Positions 1 through 25,602 of a stretch of DNA of 64,000 nt are shown one piece after another. Source of the stretch: Mugil cephalus (taxonomy: Eukaryota > Chordata > Actinopteri > Mugiliformes > Mugilidae); assembly GCF_022458985.1 (NCBI RefSeq), contig NC_061773.1, positions 23,036,001-23,100,000 on the forward strand, given 5' to 3'. The position numbers and the translations under genes were made by a program. Numbering within the stretch: the first letter of the stretch is position 1; each line of letters starts with the position of its first letter. The notes beneath the pieces were generated by a model. It ran no database searches, was not told where the DNA came from, and saw nothing but the letters and a program-made list of their open reading frames with translations.

Positions 1-939
1 TCAAAGCACAATAACATGTTTTTTCTTTTAAGGATTTAACAATATAAAGTTATTGAGTTTTCCCAAGACCATCGTATTGATACACAGTCTTCCTTACTTC
101 CTAACGTCCTTGAAATAAATGTTTTTAAAGTTGCATTTCAGATGTGAACTGCTATATTTTACATATAGCCAGAAAACATGCGCCTTTATCGTTGTAAGTT
201 GAGGTGATGTGAAAAACTGCTACGTAGACGTGTCAGACGCGAAGCGTCGTTTCCTGAAGCTGTTTGCTCTTACACAAAGCAAATATAAGAGAACTGCCGT
301 GAGAAACGTGAGATTTAAAGCTCACAAACGGTTTCATGATTTCAAATCAGGTTCCCATGGAATCTTTCCCCATGCCTGTAAAAGCCAACACGCAAAGTTG
401 CCTACTGCAGCGTTAAATATAGCACTTTTTAATTAGTCATTCGGTTCTTTACCCTAGGCGAAATGTAGCCTACTGGTATATCACACATTGAATTTCATCT
501 ATCCAAGCATGCTGCTACGAACGTGTTTACCTCAAAATTACAGTAAGGTTTTCAGTCCCGGCGCTATTTTTGGGTTGCTGTTCTTCCTCCGCTGCAGCTC
601 TCATAACTAATATCCTTGTTGAGGATGGACTGCCACGCCTGCTTAATAAAAGCTCGTAGTCGACCCAATACAGACACCATGAACTGCATCCTATCAGGGG
701 GGATGAACTTCCCAAAACTGTGTTATTGTTTGGCTCTGATGTAAGATGATCAAGAGAGGATTAGTAGCTCACGTTATCTGATATACATTGGGAACCAAGG
801 TCGGTACCTTGGAGAATTTATCATTTCAAAAATGTATTTCTTGATTAAATAATCACGCTTGTCATGTGCGAGACTGAACAGCCTTTGCACGACTTATTTT
901 ACACCTCTTTGCAGAAGAAGGTCCGTTCGTCTCCTGTAC
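1..939. other. Left edge, no exon recognised
   Basis: This stretch lies downstream of exon 4 of protease gene A and should be its intron 4 if the last exon sits further left. I searched the minus strand for the expected GDSGGP-encoding last exon and did not find it. The short open frames here have no recognisable domain. No clear repeat was seen. Confidence 0.5.
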
Positions 940-6225
<5,286 letters not shown>

Positions 6226-6586
6226 AGCAGCAGACCAGCAGCGAAACCTCTCCAGCCTGACGACCTGTATCCTCTGACGGTCCAGCCCGGGCGTTCATCC
6301 CTCTGTGGGAATAGTGGGAGTCAGTCACATCAACCTTTATCCTCAAGTTTCCTCTGGAAGAAAAAAAAAAAACAGGCAAGTTTTTAATTTCATCTTGGTG
6401 CAGGAGCACAAGCCGAGCGCCGTGGCATTGATTGAGAAGGAAAGAGAGGGAGAGACGGCAACAAAGTTCACATTCAGGGAGTATCACAACTCTCTCTTCT
6501 GACCATCCCGACTTGTCGAAAGGCCTTACGCTGTTGCCGTGGCAACGCGGGGGGTGGTTGCGGCGGTACTGTGCCGGGGAAGGTTC

Positions 6587-6593
6587 ATTTATA
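6587..6593 (-). promoter_or_regulatory. Probable TATA box of protease gene A
   Basis: Read on the minus strand this is TATAAAT, about 360 bases upstream of the gene A start codon. A non-coding first exon and a small intron, with its acceptor near 6354 after a long pyrimidine tract, would connect it to the coding exon. Position and motif fit a TATA-driven pancreatic-type protease gene, but the transcription start is inferred. Confidence 0.5.
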
Positions 6594-6599
6594 CTGTAT

Positions 6600-7700
6600 C
6601 AGCGCGCTCTGTCTGTGTCATCATCCGGGCTTATCCCCGTTGAAATGTCTCAGTGGCCGACTGTGTGTTTGTTGCCGTGCGTTCTACACACAAGCGTTTC
6701 TCTGTGTGAGTGACAGCCATTACTGTATCCAATGTCAGCAATGATAATAACTCATCATCATCATTATTATCATCGGACTTCAGGCAAGTCAGCATCATCC
6801 ACAGTATGTTGGGGGGGGACGACGACGACGACACCAGAGGACACTGCATGCAGTTCTAAAACTTTTGACAGGTGGTGTGCCGTATATTTTAATTTATAAC
6901 CTAAAGGTGGTCTTTACAATGTCAATACAAAGGCGCTGTTAAAGGAATGATTAACACAAGGAAATTTGCTGTTAATTGGAAGTACAATAGAAATAAATTT
7001 TATTTCAATTCAACTTTATTTATATCGTCAATAACAATACAAGACACTTTACGAAATCCGCTCTGAAACACCCATCACCTGAAGGCGATCCTGGCACAGG
7101 AAGAAACCAAAAAAACAAAAAGCAAACATGCAGAATCTGGTGATGATACAGATACAAGATATAAGATGTTATGACAATTTGAAAATGTAGGAAGTGGGCA
7201 GGTTGGAGAATTGTTCATTCAAGTAGGAGTGGATAACCGCAGGAGGCCATGAAGACTGGCCATGAAATGATATAAGAAATTAGAAGACAGGAGCTTGGTG
7301 CTGTCGCATTAGAAAGGTATGAGATGTACTGAGACACACCTCTTACTTCTCGTGACTCTGAAAGCTTTGTTCAGGGAAGGCATGTTCCTGGACCCGTGGA
7401 TTTAATTTAATGTGCACCTTATTTCTATTTACTCAACTGTTTTTTGCGTAAATTTCAGATTGCGTGTCTGTTTCATGTCCCGGTTCTGTCTTTTATTGTG
7501 CTACATTTATGTCACAAATGTTTCAATCAGCTTTTCCTCACCGAAGCACCAAAACAATGCTGATATATTTTGGGAAGACTCACTTTCTTGAACAGAGCCG
7601 TGAGAAAATGAATGCCCCTCTCAAATTCCTAAGTCATGACTCCAGGAAGTCGCTGTTCCTGGCAGTGAAATGTGTACAGCACATACAATCTGGTCATCTC
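6600..7700. other. Space between divergent proteases, left half
   Basis: No gene recognised. Around 7006-7080 there is an AT-rich repeat of the CAATTCAACTTTATTTATAT type that is widespread in fish. The G-run plus GAC triplet tract near 6812-6833 is low-complexity. The open frames here have no domain resemblance. Confidence 0.5.
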
Positions 7701-7712
7701 ATCTCATCTTCT

Positions 7713-8290
7713 TTTACTACTGCTTATCCTCACTAGGGTTGCGGGGTTTCCTGGAGCCTATCCCACCTGTCAGTGGGCGAGAGGCGGTTTACACCCTGGA
7801 CAGGTCGCCCGTCCATTGCAGGGCTAATACAGAGACAAACAACCTTTCATACTCACACTAATAGAATCACCAATTAGCCTAACGAGCATGTCTTTGGAGG
7901 TGGGAGGAAACCCGGAAAGGCCCGAGCTGGACCCGAACCTGGACCTTCTCGCTGGCGGTGCTGCCCCGCAATCTGGTCATTTTCACTTTTATTTTTCATG
8001 CGTTGTCGTAAACCGTCAACACAACGTGAACCCGAATAACAAACCAGCCGAGTGTTTTTACACGAACACAAAAGTGTGCATACGGGTAAACCAGCCCCTC
8101 TGTCTTCTGACCGCTCTTACGGTGACACGTGCAGCACTTTACTGTGTCTGCATTGTGCGTACAGTTTTGTGCAAGGCATCTTCCTCACCACCACTGTCAA
8201 ACACAAACACATAAAACGCACACACACACAAAGGCATCCTGTTAGTCACATTAACTATGCACCTGAGGGAGAGCCGAGCATGCTATCACC
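7713..8290 (-). repeat. Teleost interspersed repeat and flank, copy 1
   Basis: The first part (to about 7975) is a very common teleost repeat, recognised by the phrases GAGCCTATCCCACCTGTCAG and ACCCTGGACAGGTCGCCCGT, and is probably the 3' end of a LINE. The rest is ordinary flank. The whole block reappears nearly unchanged at 16484-17046, so it was copied as a unit that included non-repeat flank. Confidence 0.75.
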
Positions 8291-9003
8291 TTTCGCCCTC
8301 ACAGTTGCCCTGACACTAGATTCTATACGGAGGCTATGAGTTACAAACGCCCCCCATGTGTGGGAACCGAAATGCGTTTGACACCTGGGGAGATGGAGGA
8401 GGCCGGGAGAGGAGAGGAAACACACTGAAGGCAGCGGTTACACCGCGGTGCGCCCCTGCAGCATCAGGCTTATCAACACAGACCAGGACGTAGCGCAGCT
8501 TTAGCACCGTTCCTCCCTCAAACACGACTTCATTCAGGTCGAATCGAAAAAACAAGACTAGAAAATAAAAGACATTTTCAAACACTCCTGCCCTAACATG
8601 CTCTCTGAGAATATTTTTTTTCCTTGTCCGAGGTATTAATAAATGCTACAGGGCAAATATATCACACTCAGACATCATGCCTCGTGCTTTTGTCCCTCGC
8701 TCTCTAACATCATTGGATATACCAACAACATGTCTGGCAAGTATATTCTATCATTTCTCTGGCTTGTTGGGTTTCATCTCTGTAAAGATTTACTTTGTCT
8801 CCGAGCGGCACAATAGGCTGAAGCGACGAGAACAAAGGCCCTTGAAAGAAAGGTGTAATGAAAGAGAAGGCTGCTGCTGTTTTTTTTTTTTTTTTTTCTT
8901 TTTCCTGTACTAGGTCAGACTCTTTCCTTTCTTCGTGTGAGAGACGTTTCGCTAAATGGTGGATAATGGACGGGAATAATAAGAGTGGCAGCCATGGACA
9001 CAG

Positions 9004-9010
9004 TATAAAA
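9004..9010 (+). promoter_or_regulatory. TATA box of protease gene B
   Basis: TATAAAA lies upstream of a likely non-coding first exon that ends at a good donor near 9112 (ATAAG before GTGAGG). The next acceptor is at about 9568, just before the start codon at 9577. Spacing fits a transcription start near 9035. The leader contains a 16-codon upstream open frame starting ATGAGAGG. Confidence 0.65.
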
Positions 9011-9576
9011 GGCCTGAGAGTTCTCAAGCGCGTCCTGGGATGAGAGGATCGTGTCAGAGTGTGTGCGCCGGGGTGTGGATGCTGGACTGATTCTTACTTG
9101 ACTCTTGATAAGGTGAGGCACTGTGTAAAAGCTTTATTTAGCATATTTATTTAAAATTCAAATGAGTCAATTGAAACTATTCAAACCACTTTTTTCTTTT
9201 TTCAAGTGACTGGTAAGAAATAATGCAACAAACAGAACGTTTTCCTCGCTTTCTCACCGGTAGATTGGATGTTTTTTTTTACCAGAAATCTTCTGTGTTT
9301 CATGAAGCGTTTAAGTGTCATTTTGCCCTATAGCACTGATTTATCCTGCGCTCTGAGATACAGGATATTTCGAATTAAAACAAGAATCCAGTATTTATTT
9401 ATGCTGTGTGCAAGGATTTATATATGAGAGAGAATTTCGACTTTTACTTGTTTTGGTCATGATTGTTAATGTACAAGAATATAAAAAGTAATTTGGTTAA
9501 TTTTTACATTTCCAGACCTGCGATACCGATTAACTCCGTTAACCGTTTCTTTATTTATTACTTTACAGCTGCTACT

Positions 9577-12284
<2,708 letters not shown>

Positions 12285-12547
12285 ACAAATTGACATAACC
12301 TACAACTTTGATCCCTATTGTGTAATCTGCACAAACAGCTGAGTGGAACACTGACTTGGATCACAACAACTTTCAAAACAGTCAGAACGCACGCATCCAT
12401 GTGTGACACAAGCAAAATATTAACTGGTTCCCACTGGTGTTAGATTGTAGCTGGTAGACTGAATCAGCCGCCAGGCCTCCTGTGAATCATATACAGACAT
12501 AAGACTTTGCTGTAGTCTAACCGGAGGATGTGTTCTCTGTGCATCAG

Positions 12548-14317
<1,770 letters not shown>

Positions 14318-14921
14318 TGATACTGACTCTCTCACAGAAGACTATGCTATGGTATAAATATTTGAATGGATCCTAATGGATATATATATTTTTTTATCTT
14401 TTATATCAATTATGAATTTATTTGTAAAAAGTTGCCTGGAACCGACACCCCATGTACTCTTTTTCTCACAGATTTAGTATAACCTGAAAGTGCAGAATAT
14501 TAATTACATATATATAAATATATTGTCACGCCCCAGTGTAGGGGTTCGAGGATGTAACATAAAAAGAAATCCAGATTTTGGACTACATTTATTTCTGGGA
14601 CTATTTACCATTTGAAACATCAGTTTCTCCACAAACACAATAATAAAAAATAAAAACTATGGACTTAAAAATAAAGATGCGTATTTTCTCAGACTGTCCT
14701 CTTTGTTGTTTTTATTTTATTTTATTTTGAATCGATCGGGGCAACAATCCAAAGCTATCTGGATTTGTTTTCAGTTCCACAAATGTTTAGGTGACACACC
14801 CCTTTAATGCCAAGTCTGCACAAAATGTTCACCGACCGTGACAACAACAAAAACCGCCACTTCCTCCATGGCAGTGTGTGTGTCTGGGCCCTCTCCCCTT
14901 TGACACTGCACCATTCACATT

Positions 14922-15728
14922 AACCAAATTGACACAACCTACAACTTTGATCCCTATTGTGTAATCTGCACAAACAGCTGAGTGGAACACTGACTTAGAT
15001 CACAACAACTCTCAAAACAGTCAGAACGCACGCATCCATGTGTGACACAAGCAAAATATTAACTGGTTCCCACTGGTGTTAGATTGTAGCTGGTAGACTG
15101 AATCAGCCGCCAGGCCTCCTGTGAATCACATACAGACATAAGACTTTGCTGTAGTCTAACCGGAGGATGTGTTCTCTGTGCGTCAGCTGGAGCATCCAGC
15201 CGTCATCAACTCCATGGTCGAGCCAGCCACCTTACCTGACAAGGACACACCCCCCCCCCCCTGCAAAACTTTGCCCGGTGCACGGTCAGCGGCTGGGGCG
15301 TGACCTGGCTCTACGGCCAAAGCCTTTCATCTGAGCTGAAGTCCGTGGACGTGGACTTCTTCTTGGACTGCTGGAGCTACTATCCCTTCAGGATCACGCA
15401 GAACATGATGTGCGCGGGATCAATTTATGGTGGGAAAGACTCCTGTCAGGTGAGCCATGAAGTCACGTGCGAGGAAGAGGCCATGTGTTGTTTAGTTGTT
15501 TAACGGTTAAAGGTGAATTTATTGATTTTTTAAGGCACACGGGAGCAAAGTAACACACTGTAATCAAACAGGTCAGGTTTTATATAACGGAGGTAAATAT
15601 GTTAGGAAAGACTAAAGATGGTATTTATTTGGAGGACTGTCCGCCGGAAGAATTTAACTCTGAAAAGCCTGAAAAAAACATATTTAGAAACCAAATGCTT
15701 CAGCTACCTGTTAAATATTTTTTTTTTT
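14922..15728 (+). repeat. Tandem duplication unit U3 (truncated)
   Basis: Third copy of the unit. It contains the intron 3 part and exon 4, then stops in intron 4 just after an empty Penelope target site near 15683. It is followed abruptly by unrelated sequence at about 15729. Confidence 0.8.
15187..15449 (+). pseudogene. Duplicated protease exon 4, copy U3
   Basis: Copy of exon 4 with preserved CAG acceptor and GTGAGC donor. The C-run has twelve bases instead of seven, which shifts the reading frame. The remaining sequence keeps VSGWG- and MMCAG-encoding codons. There is no matching exon 5 in this unit. Confidence 0.88.
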
Positions 15729-16483
15729 GAACCCTCTGAATCCCAAGCCCGCCCGCGGGCTCAAAAACTACTATTTTTTAAACTACTCGTATTTACAAAC
15801 CCTTTGTCCGATCTGAAAGCTGTAAAGACTGGCGCAATCGCGAGCCTGAAGTTTCCGAGGGTACCTGAATACCTCAGAGGCGAAGTCATTAAAATATCGA
15901 AACTTTACGGAGAAAACGGACCAATTTTACGAAATTTCATCAACATCGCTTCGGTATAACGTCATCTTTAAAAATCCGCAGAAAATTAACCCTTTGCTCT
16001 AGATTAATTCTGTAAAAAGGCATAAACTCTACGGTCTTTCCTGCTTCCAGCGAGCCCTGAATAATTTGCATACAGCCTGTGATCGCTCAACAATTGGCTG
16101 AACCTTTCTTCCCTGGGTGATGCCTTACAGACGCGACATCCGGGTCAGAGCCGCTCAGAACCAATGATCAGGCTCCGTTTGCCGGCCCTCAGTGCCTTAT
16201 AATGCAAGTTACAGGGAATAAACAACCCTCGAAGTGTGAAAGAACGTTTTCTTACATTCTGATTGTTTTATACTTCTTCGGAGACATTATTGAGTTATAT
16301 CAGCCTGTAGCCGGGCTTGTTCTGACCTATAGACGCGCAGGACTTTATATTACAATAAAAAATGAGACCACAGTAAGTCAAAATGTAACAGAAGAAAAAA
16401 CGGCTGAAAATTACAAATATCAGAAGAAGTCTCAGAATTTTTATATTCTCTGAATGTAATGCAACCATCTTCTTCTACTACCT
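15729..16483. other. Unidentified insert between U3 and the repeat block
   Basis: About 750 bases not repeated elsewhere in the window. It begins at a C-rich phrase around CCCGCCCGCGGGCTC and contains an 83-codon open frame (16202-16453) with a hydrophobic stretch. I saw no terminal inverted repeats, splice sites or known domain. It may be the end of an unrecognised transposon or ordinary DNA brought in by the rearrangement. Confidence 0.4.
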
Positions 16484-17046
16484 CTTATCCTGCAGGATTT
16501 GCTGGAGCCTATCCCACCTGTCAGTGGACGAGAGGCGGTTTACACCCTGGACAGGTCGCCCGTCCATTGCAGGGCTAATACAGAGACAAACAACCTTTCA
16601 TACTCACACTAATAGAATCACCAATTAGCCTAACGAGCATATCTTTGGAGGTGGGAGGAAACCTGGAAAGGCCCGAGCTGGACCCGAACCTGGACCTTCT
16701 CGCTGGCAGTGCTGCCCCGCAATCTGGTCATTTTCACTTTTATTTTTCATGCGTTGTCGTAAACTGTCAACACAATGTGAACCTGAATATCAAACCAGCC
16801 GAGTGTTTTTACACGAACACAAAAGTGTGCATACGGGTAAACCAGCCCCTCTGTCTTCTGACCGCTCTTACGGTGACACGTGCAGCACTTTACTGTGTCT
16901 GCATTGTGCGTACAGTTTTGTGCAAGGCATCTTCCTCACCACCACTGTCACAAACACATAAAACGCACACACACACACAAAGGCATCCTGTTAGTCACAT
17001 TAACTATGCACCTGAGGGAGAGCCGAGCATGCTATCACCTTTCACC
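16484..17046 (-). repeat. Teleost interspersed repeat and flank, copy 2
   Basis: Nearly identical to 7713-8290, including non-repeat flank with the CA-rich tract and the phrase GAGAGCCGAGCATGCTATCA. It fuses at about 17047 to protease intron 3 sequence. This shows that material from upstream of gene B was moved into the array. Confidence 0.8.
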
Positions 17047-17212
17047 CCCGAACGCACGCATGCATGTGTGACACAAACAAAATATTAACAGGTTCCCACT
17101 GGTGTTAGATTGTAGCTGGTAGACTGAATCAGCCGCCAGGCCTCCTGTGAATCAAAAACAGACATAAGACTTTGCTGTAGTCTAACCGGAGGATGTGTTC
17201 TCTGTGCGTCAG

Positions 17213-18972
<1,760 letters not shown>

Positions 18973-19310
18973 CATAAAAAGAAATCCAGATTTTGGACTA
19001 CATTTATTTCTGGGACTATTTACCATTTGAAACATCAGTTTCTCTACAAACACAATAATAAAAAATAAAAACTATGGACTTAAAAAATAAAGATGCGTAT
19101 TTTCTCAGACTGTCCTCTTTGTTGTTTTTATTTAATTTTATTTTGAATCGATCGGGGCAACAATCGAAACCTATCTGGTTTTGTTTCAGTTTCACAAATG
19201 TTTAGGTGACACACCCCTTTAATGCCACGTCTGCATAAAATGTTCACCAACCGTTACAATAAAAACCGCCCCGTCCTCCTTCTTCAAAGCAGTGTGTCAG
19301 CCTCCTGCTC

Positions 19311-20894
<1,584 letters not shown>

Positions 20895-23008
20895 AGAGCT
20901 GAAGAGCACTGACCATCGGGGGGGCCGCTATCCTCGAACCGCCATGACTTGTTGCACTGTGCTTAATGTACGTGCCATGTATGCATGCGCACGTTTTTTT
21001 TTTTTTTCCTTTCTGCAGCAGCTATTTTTATAGTAACCATTTGTTCTTGTATTATCCGCCAATCGTAAACAATGTATTTAAACTGACTCTATTTACACTT
21101 TGATGCTAACAAACTCTAAGTCTGGGTAAACCAGACTAGAGGATTAACCGTGCCTTAACTAGTGATCAATCACAACACTGAAACCACCTCCAAAGTGGTT
21201 CTAGGAATTGGCCGCGTTCATTTTAATCAGGATGTTGGGTGTGTGTGGACATGGACGAGGCTTCTTCAAGCACGTCCTGCAGCTACGCAATCAGTTTAGT
21301 CAATGACTCAACTCTGAGTTTCTGTTTCTCTTTGCCGCAGCTTGTCCAACAACGTTTAGGGGGGATGGGTATTGTTATATGGGTGGTAAAATGCACATGA
21401 ATGCCAGTTTTCCGAGCAGAACACTGCCTTGCAGCAAAATTGACTGATTGATAACTCTATTGATCGGAAGTCCTCCTGAAATGTGTCTTCTCATAACAAA
21501 AGAACACTACACAATATGACATCAGACAAAGACTGACAATTATTCAACACCCCGGTCTCAGGGGACCCTTAAGACCCCGACTGATTCAACATATTGACAG
21601 ACTCAGGGGGAAAAAAGGCTAAAGAGAGGGAACTAAAACTGATCGACGTTACTCACTTTGTTGCTGGTTTTAATGTTGTGGCTGATCGTGGATATATATA
21701 TACGGGTAACATGGAGTTGGAGATAACAATATGTATTGGTTTAAAGGTGCATGAAAGAAATGAAATTAAAAAGCATGTTTTTACCTTTCCACACACTTTA
21801 ATAAATAAACCATTTTAAAAAGTTACACTTGGTTTCTGACAGTTAGATATAGACAAACAAGAAAAACAAAAATCATTTTAAGTCGCAGTGTACTGCATAT
21901 ATTATTTCTTGAGCAGCGAGTGATTAAAGTAAAATTAGACAGCAGAAGGGGTGAAAAGGAGTTTCCAGTGGATATTTGCTACTCATTTATTAGTGATCTG
22001 TCTACTCATGCATTGCTGTGATTTAAGGGCACAGACCTAAAAAAAAAAAAAAAAAGAAAAGTCTATTATGGTAGGATTTATCATTTCTCCCTGAGAAGAA
22101 TTGAAGAAAATGTGAAATCCACTCTAAACAAGAAGCAACAAGCAAGACAAAAAAAAAAAAAAGGCAGTAAGTACCAATTAAATCCCTTAACGAAATAGCA
22201 GCGAGACGCGGCGACTTAAACCAAACTCAAAACACCGGGAAGAATCACATGTAAATGGTATTGAGCTGACTGTTAGTACATGAGTCATTACAAAGCTGCG
22301 TCACGATTATTAATAACAAACAAAGGTCAATAATCACGTTCAACCGAAGGCTCCTTAAACCTCACGGGAGGAAACAATTCAGTGCGACGGGCTGAGTTTG
22401 CTAGCTGTTAGCTGACGAAAAGCCCGTGTGGAGGTGTGATCGAGGGGAGGAGAATTCTTCATCAATCTTATAATTCTTCATCAATCTCATCAAATCTTGT
22501 GGAGTGGAGCTAAAATAACATAACTTCATGTTCCCAGGTTGTATGACAGAGGCAGAAGTTAAAGGAGAGGTCGACTTGGTGTCACTTTGAGCGCACAGTG
22601 CATGCACACAGCTAGCTAGAGCTGACGCCTGTGCCGCCATGCATTCAGACTCTGTTTATGTGTTCATGTGAGCAGATAAAGCAATATGAAAATTTGCATT
22701 GTGCAACCGTAACACTCATGTGAAAGGTGTTGCTTGCCAACAGCACCCACCATCTGTGTTGTGTGTGTGTGAAGCTCGACTGTGTAGGCCCGTGCCGACT
22801 TCTCTCCAAGTCGTCAATTTCCATCTGCTCGACGTGAAAATAAGACATTCTGCAAACAGGTTGCGGCGGTTTCGGCGGCAACATACATCTGAGAAGGGGA
22901 ACTTAAGATAATTATTTGACAAACCGCAGCTGGTCTGCAGGTTTCCTCGCTAAAGTATTTTCCTCAAGAGGCCGCAAGACCACGTGGCGTAACTTTGTCG
23001 CGTCGACC
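20895..23008. other. cda and dnajc16 3' regions, tail to tail
   Basis: No coding gene is seen. A plus-strand AATAAA at 21800-21805 may end cda, and a minus-strand AATAAA at 21986-21991 may end dnajc16, only about 180 bases apart. A-runs occur at about 22039 and 22148. The open frames at 22401-22911 have no recognisable domain. Confidence 0.45.
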
Positions 23009-25568
23009 TCAGCTCTCTTTGGAGGTAGTGTCGTCGAGCGTGGGCCACGTGGGGACGTGTAATCGGGGCAGGGTCCCCTCCATCAGCCTCTCCATCCACA
23101 GTCCCAGCCTGTCAAGCTTGTGGTGGACGTCTATGCTGGTGGCCCTGCCGGAGCCTCTCCGGGAGCCGGCTCCGTCTTCCCTGGAGTGGGACCTGGACCG
23201 AGAGTGGGAGCTGGACCTGGACCTGGACCGGGACTTTCTCCTGGTGTCGGAGGAGAACGAGGCCTCGGACGAGGAGTCGTTGGGATCGTCTCCCGTGAAG
23301 ACGGGCCTGAAGAGGCAGAAGTATTTCTTGTGGCCGTTGAGGGCCAGGACGTGGCCGGAGTAGTCCGAGGACTCCTCGTCCTCGTCCGAGTGGTTCGCAC
23401 TCCATGCGGCATCACTGGCCGAGCGCAGGAGAGACGGCATCCAGTGACGGTGCTTGTCGGCGTTGAGGAAGGAAAAGTGGAGGGTCTGAGTCCTGAAGGA
23501 AAGTAGAAGAGAGGTTTAGGACTTAAATGGGCGAAACAAGCGCCTTCAGAAAGACCGTATCAGTCCATATTGACCAAAACGTCAGACACAAGAACACAAA
23601 GGTGTTTAAAAGATAGATTTTCTCAAAATCAGAAGAAGAAGTAACAAAACCAAGTCTTCAAATATACCCACCCAGAGAAAGAGAAAACCTCCTTGGCAAA
23701 CTTCCTGAGCAAAGCGTTCTTGGAGGCATTGGTGAGCACCAGGACGACGTTGACGTGACCGGGCCTCAGCTTGACCAGGTTACTGGTGTACGTTATGTCT
23801 GTCAGCTCCGTCACTTCCACGAAGTCCTTCTTTGGAGGACGGCTGCGTCAAACAATGGGAAAGACGAGAGAGGAGGAAAGAAAAGAGAAGCGTGAATTCT
23901 GTTTCTGCGGAGTACACACAAAATGCACAGTGTTCAATGCGTCACACAGTGTTTTATATACGACGTGAAGCGTCCACAGCCGCATGTGTCCATCACTTAA
24001 AACGATGTGTACATACGAGGGATGCCACAATCCTCCATATAATATTAAACAGGCTTCTGAAATGCTGTGTTTTTGCATCCAATTAGTTTCTGTGCATTGT
24101 GTTTGTGTTTCTCTCTGTTGTTTTTTGCACGTTATCTATTGTATTTATATCATATCAGACAATACGCCAGAAATTACACTAAACTTTTGTATTGTCAACC
24201 CTTTTCTGATGTTGAATAATTTGTCTAAAACACCCATGAATGGAATACTGAAAAGAAACACAGACCCAGATGAACTGGGCCGAGAACTATGGCCCATCCA
24301 TATTATATAAACAAACAGCGACTGTCAGAAGATTATGTTGTATCTGCAGCAGGTAAAGTTCATTCACTCAATAAAATTGAAAATATCCAAAAAAAAAAAA
24401 AAAAACACAATGTCTTAAAGATACATGAACTTAATAGAGTTAAGTGAACAAAAATATAGAGTTTTAAATGATATGTAACGAGCAGAAAATCTAATCTTCA
24501 CAGTAAAACACTATGGATGTGCATAAACGTGGCTGCATTACAGTTTTCTGGAAATATTTGAATTTTGTTTTTATTCAAAGTTTCAGAAAACACTGAGAGA
24601 AGACACGGTTTGTAAACCACAGAACATAGTTTCGATTTCCCAGAAACAACCTCAGCTTTTCTCGCAGAAGACAAACATCCGCACGTGACAGATTTAGTCA
24701 GATTTAGTGCTCTGTCTCCATCTTGTGTCTGTTTGAAGCCACTACATTACCTCCAGGAACTCGCTCTGCTCGACGCATCGTCCTCAGTTTGCGGCTGCTC
24801 CTTCGGCTTCGGTTTTCTGGGTTTGGTCTCACCTGGCTCGCTGATTGTGCGTCACGGAAAGGAAAGAAGTCAGTAAAATAGGAAGCAGATGCTAGTGCCT
24901 ATATACTATAGTTACTTATGAGAAATAAAAAGGACCCGAGTGCATAATTTTGTTCCATCTCCTGCTCCTGTATGGTTGCGAATAACGAATAAAAATCCTT
25001 GAATGCTTAGTAAATGCTCAGGCACTTGATTAAAATGCAGGAAAAAAAAAATAAAAAAAAGGATCAAGCTCCTCTCACCTGAAGGCCTGAATGATGACGG
25101 TGCCAAAAAGAATGAAGAGAGCAGAGAAGATCAAGGACAGGATGGGCATCATCTCTCGCCTTCAAAACACAAAACACGATATTACTGAGACAGGTGAAAA
25201 TACTACCGTAGTTTGCAGTTTCCACTTTAATTTAACCTCTTTTAACCTCTACCTGCATTTAATCTATCAGAGGAGCATCGCTAAGTACGTATTTTTCGGA
25301 GCCCCCACCAAGTACACACACACCGATCCTGATGCGGACACACGATTCAGCTTCTAAATCAATATAAAAAAAATATCCGCATACGGCGCTGTAGCTTCTG
25401 CACAATCTGCAGACTTCAAGAGTATCGTCTTACCAGTTTGAGTAGAGAAGGTCGTCATATATTTGGACGATGTAATCATATGCAGCATTCATCCACTGAA
25501 TGATAAAAATCTGGAAAGTAGTTTAAAAAAAAAAGTGTTTGAGTTAGAAGAGGAGTCTCAAAACTAAG

Positions 25569-25602
<34 letters not shown>

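Noticed and set aside
7888-8339. Two open frames that reappear at 16645-17088
   Set aside because: They lie in a duplicated repeat block and have no domain; their repetition comes from DNA duplication, not from protein conservation.
16202-16453. 83-codon open frame with a hydrophobic stretch in the unknown insert
   Set aside because: No splice context, no known domain, no second copy, and normal length for a chance frame.
23120-23506. Long plus-strand open frames opposite the last dnajc16 exon
   Set aside because: They are shadows of the GC- and repeat-rich coding exon on the minus strand; the Gly/Pro/Val-rich composition reflects the RS codons read backwards.
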